Below are positions 7,431 to 15,322 of a stretch of 48,303 nucleotides of DNA, in pieces. The DNA is from Amycolatopsis echigonensis. GTDB taxonomy: Bacteria; Actinomycetota; Actinomycetes; Mycobacteriales; Pseudonocardiaceae. Both the position numbers and the translations under genes were made by a program. Every line of letters begins with the position of its first letter. Position 1 is the first letter of the stretch. The notes beneath the pieces are model-generated. The model had not been told where the DNA came from. It saw only the letters and a list, made by a program, of their open reading frames with translations, and did no database searches. Where the stretch lies: the NCBI RefSeq assembly GCF_014174495.1, contig NZ_JACJHR010000071.1:1-48303 (forward strand). The letters are read 5' to 3'.

Positions 7431-8510
7431 TCAGGCCGCCCGGCCGGTTCCGGTCACCTGCGCGCGCACCGTGCGGAGCGCGTTGTGGTCCACAGTGGAC
7501 GGTTCGGCGGACAGCCAGCCGCCGATCTCGTGCAGGAACTGCTCCGGCGTCATCGGCGGCCCGGGTTCGCCGTCCGGTTCGGCGGTGGTGACCTCGCCGT
7601 CGCGGCTGGGGTACACGATCATCGCGCCGCGCAGCGCGACCCCGGGCAGCAGTTCGCGGTAGCGCTGCAGGCTTTCTCCCAGCTGGCTGCCGCCGCCGCG
7701 GAACGGGCGGCCGTTGCGCAGCAGGCGTCCGTCCTCGGCGGTTTCGTAATGCCCGGGCAGCCACAGCTTCGACTCGATCAGGACCAGGCGTTTTCCGCAC
7801 AGCACCGCGTGGTCGACGTCGGCGAACACCGAACCGGGCCACGCGAGACCGTGGAAGATGCGCGCGCCGGGCAGCCGGGTCAGATACCGCTCCAGCAGCT
7901 CGGCGGTGAGCCGTTCGGCCAGCTCGTCGGCCTCGGCGCCGGGGGAGCCGAACACCGCGCTGCCGCCGAATTCCTCCGCGAACTCGTGCCGGGCGCGGCG
8001 CGCGGACAGGTAGCCGCGGGCGAGCCGGTGGACCAGCAACGCGGTGCCCGCGGTGAGCGCGAACCAGGCGACCAGCACCGGCGGCGTGAAGTCGATGTCG
8101 GCGACCAGCGGCAGCAACACCAGCACCGCACCGGCGAGCGCCGCGACGACCGGCGTGTGCCCCGGCCCGCGCCGCCGCCCGTGCCGCATCCGCGGGTCGG
8201 CCGCGGCGAACGACCACCACTCCAGGCTTTCCGGATCGATGTCGGGTGGTTCCGGGCAATAGCCGGGCTGCTCGCCGAACCGCCGCCGCGGCCGCGGCTT
8301 GGGCACCGAGGCGGCCGGAACGCCGGCGTCGTAGCGCGCGCGTTCGTTGGGGTCGGCGAGGGTGTCGTAGGCCTCGCGCAACAGCTGGAACGTGCCGACC
8401 GTGCCGCCCGCGTCCGGGTGCAACGTCTTGGCCAGCCGACGGTAGGCGGCCTTGATCTCCGTGGGCGACGCGGTTTTCCCCACGCCGAGTACCGCGTAGT
8501 AGTCGGGCAC
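7431..8510 (-). CDS. J-domain protein with C-terminal NERD nuclease-like domain
   Basis: 359 residues from the GTG at 8510, with GGAGGT about 11 bases upstream. Residues 1-65 form a J-domain (YYAVLGV, TLHPDAGG with the HPD triad, AYDTLADPNERARYD). A basic/Pro linker, two hydrophobic segments (VVAALAGAVLVLLPLV and VLVAWFALTAGTALLV) and then a nuclease-related (NERD) domain follow: FADVDHAVLCGKRLVLIESKLW carries the Asp and E-x-K of the restriction-endonuclease-like core. The last part has EQFLHEIGGWL. Predicted membrane-anchored; the HPD motif implies it can stimulate an Hsp70. The role is unknown. Confidence 0.8.
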   Translation of the reverse strand: MPDYYAVLGVGKTASPTEIKAAYRRLAKTLHPDAGGTVGTFQLLREAYDTLADPNERARYDAGVPAASVPKPRPRRRFGEQPGYCPEPPDIDPESLEWWSFAAADPRMRHGRRRGPGHTPVVAALAGAVLVLLPLVADIDFTPPVLVAWFALTAGTALLVHRLARGYLSARRARHEFAEEFGGSAVFGSPGAEADELAERLTAELLERYLTRLPGARIFHGLAWPGSVFADVDHAVLCGKRLVLIESKLWLPGHYETAEDGRLLRNGRPFRGGGSQLGESLQRYRELLPGVALRGAMIVYPSRDGEVTTAEPDGEPGPPMTPEQFLHEIGGWLSAEPSTVDHNALRTVRAQVTGTGRAA

Positions 8511-8611
8511 AGTCGGGTTCCACCTCCGGAAGGCTGCCCGCGCAACGATATGGGGTCGCCGGGGCGGCGTGCCATCCGCCTCCGCGGCGCGCCGGGGTGA
8601 ACCTGTTTCCG

Positions 8612-9151
8612 CTAGCCCCGGGCCAGCCATTCTTCGCGGCCGACGGCGTACTCGACCGCGTGCAGGTCGTCGCCCGGCGCGAAGTACTCGGGGTCGGCGA
8701 CGAAGTCCCGGACGTGCCGGAGCCCGAGGGACGCCATCGTCGCCTGGGAGCCTTTGTTGGCGGCTGCGGTCCGGGCGAAGATGCGGCCGAGGCCGACGTC
8801 TTGGAACCCGTGCCGGAGCAGTTCGCGCGCGCCTTCCTTGGCGAGTCCTTGCCGCCAATGCGCACGGAGCAGCCGATAGCCCAATTCCGCTTGCCCCGGG
8901 AATTCCCCTGGCCGCAGGGACCAGAATCCGGCGAAACCGCCGTCGACGAACCCGGTCCAGCAACCGAGGCCGCCAGCGGCGTACTCGAGGGTCGTCCGGA
9001 GCTCTTCCGCGGCCTGCTCCCGGGTCAGCACGCCGCCGAGATAACGCATCACTTCTGGATCGGCGGAGAGCCCGGCCAGGTGCTCGAGATGTCCGGCGGA
9101 CAACGGGACGAGGCGGATCCGTTCGGTGGGCAAGATCGGTTGGGACTGCAC
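8612..9151 (-). CDS. GNAT family N-acetyltransferase (RimJ/RimL type)
   Basis: 179 residues from the GTG at 9151, with GGGAG just upstream; the frame stays open to 9370, but that extension is Gly/Pro-rich and not protein-like. It matches the RimJ/RimL group: an N-terminal TERIRLVPL, then GFWSLRPG, ELGYRLLRAHWRQGLAKEGARELL (acetyl-CoA loop R/Q-x-x-G-x-A) and GLGRIFARTAAANKGS with SLGLRHVRDF. It probably acetylates an amine on a protein N-terminus or small molecule. The substrate is not predictable. It is divergent from the permease operon. Confidence 0.88.
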   Translation of the reverse strand: MQSQPILPTERIRLVPLSAGHLEHLAGLSADPEVMRYLGGVLTREQAAEELRTTLEYAAGGLGCWTGFVDGGFAGFWSLRPGEFPGQAELGYRLLRAHWRQGLAKEGARELLRHGFQDVGLGRIFARTAAANKGSQATMASLGLRHVRDFVADPEYFAPGDDLHAVEYAVGREEWLARG

Positions 9152-9383
9152 GCGAACGCTCCCCGGCTTGGGCGGATGTGGGGAAGCAGTCTGGCAGCGG
9201 CAGGGCCGCTCGTCAGCCGGTTTTCCGCTCGTCCTGCCGGCCCGTTGCCCCGGGGATCCCCGGCCCAGGCCAGCGGTGCTTCCGTCCGGTCCCGCCGCCC
9301 GTGCCCCACCGGCCCCTTCTCCCACTCCCGCACCGGTTTCGGCAACTTTCCGGACGCAGCCCTTCCGCACCCCGTTCCTTCTA

Positions 9384-9402
9384 TGTTAAGAAGCTTTACT
9401 AA
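9384..9402. promoter_or_regulatory. Imperfect palindrome upstream of the permease/GH2/ROK operon
   Basis: An unusually AT-rich stretch sits about 20 bp before the permease GTG. GTTA and TAAC arms flank an inner AA...TT pair around AAGCTT (GTTAnnAAnnnTTnnTAAC). This is the sort of sequence used by GntR or MarR-type repressors. It sits between the divergent GNAT and permease genes and is the best candidate for operon control. Assignment is by position and symmetry only. Confidence 0.35.
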
Positions 9403-9422
9403 CTATTGGATGGAGGCACGAC

Positions 9423-10859
9423 GTGAGCTCACCCACCCGCCCGGGGGACTCCGCGACCCTTCCGGGGAACGGTCTCGAACGCCGGATCGGGCCGCTGCAG
9501 GCGACCGCGATCAACATGACGCAGATGTGCGGGATCGGCCCGTTCGTCACCATCCCCGCGATGGTCGCGACCATGGGCGGCCCGCAGGCGATGTTCGGCT
9601 GGATCATCGGCGCGATCATCGCGCTCGCCGACGGGCTGGTGTGGGCCGAACTGGGCGCGGCGCTGCCCGGGGCCGGCGGCACCTACATCTACCTGCGCGA
9701 AGCGTTCCAGTACCGCACCGGCCGGCTGATGCCGTTCCTGTTCGCCTGGAGCGCGGTGCTGTTCATCCCGCTCATCATGTCCACCGGCATCATCGGGCTG
9801 GTCCAGTACCTGGGCTACCTGGTGCCGGGCGTGACCGACGCGGACGGCGTCACCCCGCTGGGCAAGGCCATCGGCGTCGGCCTCGTCGTGCTGATCGTGC
9901 TCGCGCTGTTCCGCCGGATCGGCCAGATCGGCAAGCTCACCACCGCACTCTTCCTGGTCATGCTGTTCGCCGTCTTCGCGGTGATCATCGCGGCGTTCAC
10001 GCACTTCGACGCGCACCAGGCGTTCGCCTTCACCCCGGGAGCCTTCGGCTCGAGCGGCGCGTTCTGGTCCGGTCTCGGCGCGGGCCTGGTCATCGCCGTC
10101 TACGACTACCTCGGCTACAACACGAGCGCCTACCTCGGCGGCGAGGTCCGCGACCCGGGCCGGACGCTCCCGCGCTCGATCATCTTCTCCATCCTCGGCA
10201 TCATGACGCTCTACTTCCTGCTGCAGGTCGGCGTTCTCGGCTCGCAGCCGCTGGAATCGATCAAGAGCGCGACGTCGGTGGCGTCGTCGGTGCTGGAGCA
10301 GGCGTGGGGTTCGGTGGCCGCCAAGATCGTCACCGTCTTCATCGTGATCGCCGCGATCGGTTCGGTGTTCGCGGGCCTGCTCGGCGGGTCGCGGGTGCCG
10401 TTCGAAGCCGCGCGCGACAAGGTGTTCCTGCCGGTGTTCGGCAAACTGCACCCGAAGCTGCACCTCCCGACCGCGGGCGTGCTCGCGATGGGGCTGATCA
10501 CCGCGATCGGCTCGCTGTTCACTCTGACTGACGTGATCAACGCGGCGGTCACGGTGCTGGTGATCATCCAGTCGCTCGCGCAGGTCGCCGCGATCGTCGT
10601 GCTGCGCCGCCGGCAGCCGCATCTCAAGCGGCCTTACCGGCAGGTGCTGTATCCGGTGCCGACGATCATCGCGCTCCTCGGGTGGGTTTACGTGTATGTA
10701 TCCGCCAGCTGGCTGTCGATCTGGCTCTCGATCGCCTGGATCGTCCTCGGGGTCGTCGCCTTCCTGATCTATGCCTCGAAGGAAAAGGTGTGGCCGTTCG
10801 GTCCCAAGGAAATCCGCGAGGCGTTCGCGGCCCAGCCGGTCTCGGGGGTGGAGTCATGA
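9423..10859 (+). CDS. APC superfamily permease
   Basis: 478 residues, GTG start with GGAGG 6 bases upstream. About 12 hydrophobic segments. The N-terminal RIGPLQATAINMTQMCGIGPFVTIP matches the amino acid-polyamine-organocation fold (unwound TM1 Gly motif), followed by AELGAALPGAGGTYIYLREAF. It is the first gene of a coupled operon: its stop overlaps the GH2 start (ATGA at 10856-10859). The family mostly carries amino acids or amines. Since the next genes encode an exo-glucosaminidase-like enzyme and a sugar kinase, transport of an amino sugar is an attractive but untested inference. Confidence 0.9.
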   Translation: MSSPTRPGDSATLPGNGLERRIGPLQATAINMTQMCGIGPFVTIPAMVATMGGPQAMFGWIIGAIIALADGLVWAELGAALPGAGGTYIYLREAFQYRTGRLMPFLFAWSAVLFIPLIMSTGIIGLVQYLGYLVPGVTDADGVTPLGKAIGVGLVVLIVLALFRRIGQIGKLTTALFLVMLFAVFAVIIAAFTHFDAHQAFAFTPGAFGSSGAFWSGLGAGLVIAVYDYLGYNTSAYLGGEVRDPGRTLPRSIIFSILGIMTLYFLLQVGVLGSQPLESIKSATSVASSVLEQAWGSVAAKIVTVFIVIAAIGSVFAGLLGGSRVPFEAARDKVFLPVFGKLHPKLHLPTAGVLAMGLITAIGSLFTLTDVINAAVTVLVIIQSLAQVAAIVVLRRRQPHLKRPYRQVLYPVPTIIALLGWVYVYVSASWLSIWLSIAWIVLGVVAFLIYASKEKVWPFGPKEIREAFAAQPVSGVES

Positions 10860-13726
10860 GGAAACCGCTGATCGCCGGGATCGTCGCGCTGGTTCTGGTT
10901 CCTGGAGTCGTTTCGGCCACTGCTTCCGCACAGCAACCGGAAACGGCGGCGACATCCGGTCCGCAAGGCCCGTCGACGATCGGCCTCGGCGGCTGGCAGG
11001 TGCTGACGACCGCGCAGGTCAAGGACGACGGCACGGCGGTGTCGAAGCTCGGCTACCCGACGCAAGGCTGGCTGAAGGTGAAGCCGGACGACGCGGGCGC
11101 GCCGGGCACCGAGATCAACGCGCTGGTGCAGAACGGCAAGTGCCCGAATGTCTTTTACTCCGACAACATGCGCAAATGCTTCGGCTACCAGACGAAGCGC
11201 GGGCCGGTCACCACGAAGCAGTTCATGGACCCGTGGTGGTTCCGCACCGATTTCGACCCCGGTTTCCGGCCGGGCAAGAACGCGAAGCTGACCATCCCGG
11301 GCGTCGTCGGCGAGGGCGACGTGTGGCTCAACGGCACGCTCGTCGCGGGCAAGGACGTGATGAGCGGCGCGTACGCGGGCCACACCTTCGACGTCACGAA
11401 ACTCCTGCGGCCGGGCAAGAACACGCTCGCGGTCAAGATGTACCCGAACGACCCGAATTCGATGTACACGCTCGACCAGGCCGACTGGGCGCAGATCGTG
11501 CCGGACAACAACACCGGTCTCCAATTCCCGCCGAGGCTGCAGCTGTCGGACGCGCTGAGCGGCGACAACGCGCACGTCGTGCAGGACAACGCGGCGGACC
11601 TGTCGACGTCCTCGCTGACCGCGAAGGTCGACGTCACCAATGACGCGGACACGCCGCAGACCGGCGAGGTCACCGCGACGGTCACGCCGCCAGGCCGCGG
11701 CGCGCCGATCGTCGTGAAGCAGAACGTCACGATTCCCGCGCACGCCAAGCAGACCGTGACGTTCACGCCGGCGAAGTTCCCGCAGTTGAAGATCGTCAAG
11801 CCTCAGGTGTGGTGGCCGTACTCGATGGGTGCACAGCCGTTGTACACCTTGGGTACGACAGTTTCGCAGGGCGGCGTGGTGTCGACAACGTCGTCGCAGA
11901 CCTTCGGGATCCGGACGGTGACGTCGAAGCTGATCGGCAAGTCGCCGGCGCTGCCGGACGGTGCACGGAAGTTCGCGGTCAACGGCCGCGACTTCGTGTT
12001 CCGCGGCGGTGGTTTCGCGCCGGACCTGTTCCTGCGCTACGACAAGGCCGACATCGCGCACCAGCTCGCGCTGATCAAGAACATGGGGCTGTCCGGCGTC
12101 CGCCTCGAAGGCCACGACATGCCCGCGGACTTCTACGAGCAGGCCGATCGCGCCGGACTGCTGGTGCTCGGCGGATTCCTCTGCTGCGACGCCTGGCAGC
12201 CGGAACATCCGGAGAAGCTGACCGACCGCGACTACCGGATCATGCACGATTCCGCGTATTCGATCGCGCAGGCCGAACGCGGCCATCCCAGCGTGATCAC
12301 CTACGGCTGGAGCGACAACGAGCCGATCCCGCGGCAGGAAAGCGAAACGCTGAGCGCGTTCAAGGCAGCCGACTGGGACGTGCCGGTGATCGCGTCGGCG
12401 GAGTACAAGAGCACCAAGACGCTCGGCCCGTCGGGGGAGAAGGAAGGCCCCTACGACTGGGTCCCGCCGTCTTATTGGTACGACTCCTCGACCTTCGACA
12501 AGACCGACCCGAGCCGCACGAACGCGGGCGGCGCCTGGGGTTTCGCGAGCGAGCAGAGCGCCGGACACACCGTGCCGACGCTGGATTCGCTCCGGCGGTT
12601 CCTGTCGCCGGCAGAGCAGACGAAGCTGTGGCAGGACCCGGCGTACAACCAGTACCACGCGAACTACGAACCCGGGCACGGCGGCTACAAGTTCGGCACG
12701 CTGTACACCTTGGACGAGTCGATCGCCCGCCGGTACGGAAAATGGGATTCGCTGGAGTCCTATGTGGAGTCCGCGCAGATCGCGAACTACGAGAACACCC
12801 GGTCCCAGTTCGAAGCGTTCCTCGCGCACGCCAACGACAAGCAGAACCCGTCGACCGGCGTGGTCTACTGGCAGCTGAACAAGGGCTGGCCGACGCTGTT
12901 GTGGGCGCTGTACAACAACGACGGCGACCAGCCGGGCGCGTATTTCGGTGCGCAGAAGGCGAATAAGCCGCTGCACGCGCTGTACACCTATGACACCGGC
13001 ACGGTCGCGTTGTCCAACCTGGGCGCGGTGCGGCAGAACGGGATTTCCGTGCAGGCCAAGGTGTACGACACCGCGGGCAAGGTCCTCGACGACCAAACCG
13101 CTCCGGCGGTTTCGCTGGACAGCCAGGGCGTCGCGACCGGGTTGCTGAAGCCGAAGGCTCCGGCCGAGACGAAGGCGCCGGCGAAGGCGCAGGTGTACTT
13201 CGTGGAGCTGCAGGTGCGGCAGGGCGGGAAGGTCGTGGATCGCAACGTCTACTGGATGTCCACGCAGAAGGACGTCGTGGACTGGGCGAAGACGCTGCAG
13301 AACCCGCAGGCGACGATGAGCCAGTACGGCGACCTCACCGCCTTGCGGGACCTGCCGAAATCGCAGGTCAACGTGACTGCTGCGACGCGTCCGTCGCGTG
13401 GCCCGGACGGCACGGACACCGAGACGACGGTTACGGTCGCCAACACGTCGAAGACGTCCGGGGTCAGCTTCTTCCTGCGCGCGGACTTGCGCCGCTCCAC
13501 TGACGGGTCCCAGCTGCCAGCTGCGACCTGGGACGACAACGACATCACGTTGTGGCCGGGCCAGTCGCAGACGCTGACCGTCCGCTACCGGGCCGCCGAC
13601 CTTCACGGCGCGGCCCCGACCGTCAGCGTCGACGGGTTCAACACCGGCCGGGTCGTGGTGCCGGCCGGTCCGCAGCGGGACAGCCAGGGGGCTGTCCCGC
13701 CGGTCATCGAGGGGACCCGCGAGTGA
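10856..13726 (+). CDS. Secreted GH2 glycosidase, CsxA-type exo-beta-D-glucosaminidase-like
   Basis: 956 residues. A signal peptide is evident (MRKPLIAGIVALVLVPGVVS, cleavage likely after A23-S24-A25), so the enzyme is exported. It has GH2 architecture: a sugar-binding jelly roll (DPWWFRTDFD, GEGDVWLNGTLVAG), an Ig-like domain ending WWPYSMGAQPLYTL, and a TIM barrel (FRGGGFAPDLFLRYD, MGLSGVRLEGHD). The GH2 acid/base position reads YGWSDNEP, with Asp487 in place of the usual NE. The nucleophile is probably Glu566 in WGFASEQSAG. An Asp acid/base is the mark of the CsxA subfamily, first defined in Amycolatopsis and Streptomyces, which removes GlcN from chitosan ends. Other exo-beta-mannosidase-like activities cannot be excluded. 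Coupled to both neighbours. Confidence 0.8.
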   Translation: MRKPLIAGIVALVLVPGVVSATASAQQPETAATSGPQGPSTIGLGGWQVLTTAQVKDDGTAVSKLGYPTQGWLKVKPDDAGAPGTEINALVQNGKCPNVFYSDNMRKCFGYQTKRGPVTTKQFMDPWWFRTDFDPGFRPGKNAKLTIPGVVGEGDVWLNGTLVAGKDVMSGAYAGHTFDVTKLLRPGKNTLAVKMYPNDPNSMYTLDQADWAQIVPDNNTGLQFPPRLQLSDALSGDNAHVVQDNAADLSTSSLTAKVDVTNDADTPQTGEVTATVTPPGRGAPIVVKQNVTIPAHAKQTVTFTPAKFPQLKIVKPQVWWPYSMGAQPLYTLGTTVSQGGVVSTTSSQTFGIRTVTSKLIGKSPALPDGARKFAVNGRDFVFRGGGFAPDLFLRYDKADIAHQLALIKNMGLSGVRLEGHDMPADFYEQADRAGLLVLGGFLCCDAWQPEHPEKLTDRDYRIMHDSAYSIAQAERGHPSVITYGWSDNEPIPRQESETLSAFKAADWDVPVIASAEYKSTKTLGPSGEKEGPYDWVPPSYWYDSSTFDKTDPSRTNAGGAWGFASEQSAGHTVPTLDSLRRFLSPAEQTKLWQDPAYNQYHANYEPGHGGYKFGTLYTLDESIARRYGKWDSLESYVESAQIANYENTRSQFEAFLAHANDKQNPSTGVVYWQLNKGWPTLLWALYNNDGDQPGAYFGAQKANKPLHALYTYDTGTVALSNLGAVRQNGISVQAKVYDTAGKVLDDQTAPAVSLDSQGVATGLLKPKAPAETKAPAKAQVYFVELQVRQGGKVVDRNVYWMSTQKDVVDWAKTLQNPQATMSQYGDLTALRDLPKSQVNVTAATRPSRGPDGTDTETTVTVANTSKTSGVSFFLRADLRRSTDGSQLPAATWDDNDITLWPGQSQTLTVRYRAADLHGAAPTVSVDGFNTGRVVVPAGPQRDSQGAVPPVIEGTRE

Positions 13727-14610
13727 CATCGGACGACCTGATCCTGGGCATCGACTTCGGCGGCACGAAAGTGGCGCTGGGTCTGTCCGACCGGACCGGC
13801 GCCCTGCTGGCGACCCGTCGCCTGGACACCGACGCCGAAGCGGGCGCCGAACAGGTGGTCGCCCGGGCGCTGTCCGCCGCCGCCCAGCTGGTTTCCGGTT
13901 CCCGGCTAGCCGCGATCGGCGTGGTCAGCCCGGGAATCGTGCTGCCGGACCGGATCCTGCTGGCCCCGAACGTGCCCGGCTGGGAAAAACTCCACCTGGC
14001 CGAGCTGGTGTCCGCGGCTTTCCCAGCGGTCCCGGTCGCGGTGGGCACCGACGCGAAAGCCGCCGCCTTGGCGGAATGGACCTGGGGCACCCTGGCCGGC
14101 GCCGACCCGGCGGTCTTCCTGTCTCTGGGCACCGGCATCGCCGCCGCGGTCCTGGTCGGAGGCCGCCTGCTGACCGGCGCGAACGGGGCGGCCGGGGAGA
14201 TCGGGTACAACCTGCGCACCCCCCAAGACGCCGACGGATTCGCCAGCGGAGCGGCGCCGCTGGAAGAAGCCGTCGGAGGCCGGTGGCTGGGCACGCGGGC
14301 GACCGCGCTGCTCGGCCGCCCGGTCACGGCGGGGGAGTTGTTCGCACTGGCGCGGGAAAATACGGAAGCCAAGGAGCTCGTCGCTTCGGCGTTGGACGAG
14401 CTTTCCATGCACGTAGCCAACCTGGCGATCGCCTTCGACCCCTCGCGAATCGCGGTCGGCGGCGGACTGGTCCGATCGGCCGATGTGCTGCTGCCCGCCC
14501 TGCGAGAACGTTTGGCGGCGGCGGTGCCGTTCCCGCCGGAGTTGGTGCCTGCGCGGTTTGACCAGGACGCTTCGCTGCTGGGCGCGGTGGCGTTGGCGTT
14601 GCGGGAATGA
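13723..14610 (+). CDS. ROK family sugar kinase, zinc motif absent
   Basis: 295 residues from a GTG that overlaps the GH2 stop (GTGA at 13723-13726). The ATP-binding DFGGTKVALGL starts at residue 11, so there is no N-terminal HTH and this is a kinase, not a ROK repressor. SLGTGIAAAVLVGGRL and GEIGYNLR are the ROK phosphate/sugar regions, and VGGGLVRSADVLLPAL closes the fold. The usual zinc-binding CxCGxxGCxE stretch after the GE-I-G motif is replaced by a Cys-free segment. By operon position it may phosphorylate glucosamine released by the GH2 enzyme, similar to CsnK in Streptomyces chitosan clusters. The substrate is inferred. Confidence 0.85.
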   Translation: MTSDDLILGIDFGGTKVALGLSDRTGALLATRRLDTDAEAGAEQVVARALSAAAQLVSGSRLAAIGVVSPGIVLPDRILLAPNVPGWEKLHLAELVSAAFPAVPVAVGTDAKAAALAEWTWGTLAGADPAVFLSLGTGIAAAVLVGGRLLTGANGAAGEIGYNLRTPQDADGFASGAAPLEEAVGGRWLGTRATALLGRPVTAGELFALARENTEAKELVASALDELSMHVANLAIAFDPSRIAVGGGLVRSADVLLPALRERLAAAVPFPPELVPARFDQDASLLGAVALALRE

Positions 14611-14670
14611 GACTCCGTGACCGGCGGGGTTGTCTCGACGCTTCGCCGGTCACGGGTACCACGTCGAGCA

Positions 14671-14817
14671 GCGCGGGTCGCGTTTGGCGGCGGGTTGGTT
14701 CGGTCGGCTGAGGTGCTGGTGCCCGCTTTGCGGTGCCGTTCCCGCCGGAGTCGGTGCCCGCGCGGTCCGACCACGACGCTTCAGTGGTGGGCGCGGTAGC
14801 CCTGGCGTTGGAAGAGC
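14671..14817 (+). pseudogene. Decayed duplicate of the 3' end of the ROK kinase gene
   Basis: About 60 bp after the ROK stop, the sequence repeats the last 150 bases of that gene: RVAFGGGLVRSAEVLVPALR in one frame copies the parent RIAVGGGLVRSADVLLPALR at 14446-14505. The nucleotide match then continues through CCGTTCCCGCCGGAG, ...CGACGCTTC and GGCGTTG, but with a roughly 16 bp deletion that shifts frame. No start codon or intact frame remains. This reads as a partial tandem duplication, or a second ROK gene whose body has been lost. Confidence 0.75.
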
Positions 14818-15070
14818 TGGCGACGGCCCATTTGTGCAATCTGGCTTCCCGGTGCCTCCCGTAGCCGGGTGCGGCCTCAAACTCCCAGCACGTGCCGCCG
14901 AGGACGAGCGCGCCTGGCTCGCGCGCGTCGTCGGCCAGTGCGCTGACCAGCGTGGTTTTGCCGATCCAGGTCTCGCCGGCGGTCAGGGCAAGGCCGCCGT
15001 GGCTGGCTGTGGCGCGCGAGAGCTGCGCACGCAAGGTCGCGGCGGCCAGCCCGATCAGCGCCGCAGTCAT
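14815..15070 (-). pseudogene. Remnant of an AAA-type (LuxR/MalT-like) regulator N-terminus
   Basis: Minus-strand frame from an ATG at 15070 (MTAALIGLAAATLRAQ). It contains LTAGETWIGKTTLVSALADD, a P-loop (G-x4-GKT), then GALVLGGTCWEFEAAPGYGRHREAR. This matches the start of the ATPase domain of large LuxR-type regulators, which usually read GEAGIGKT ... GRCWEGEGAPAYWPW. The match stops after about 80 residues where the ROK duplicate begins; a functional protein would be some ten times longer. Therefore a truncated gene fragment. Confidence 0.6.
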
Positions 15071-15322
15071 GTCCGCTTCCTCCCTTTCTCCGCGAGCCAC
15101 TCACGGGACTCGCACTGTCGTCGCGTACTTTCACCGGCTGCGACCGGCTGGTCACGCAGCTCGATTCCGATGCGGGCCATTCTGTCCGGAGGGTCTGACA
15201 ATTCCCGGAGGCCGTCACCTGGCCGGGTGACGAAAGTCCACAGTGGATCGGCGCTGGTCGCGGGGTGACGGGCGTCTCCGCCCGGGGCCGGAGGAGGGGA
15301 TGGTTGCGGTACTGTCGCGGCC

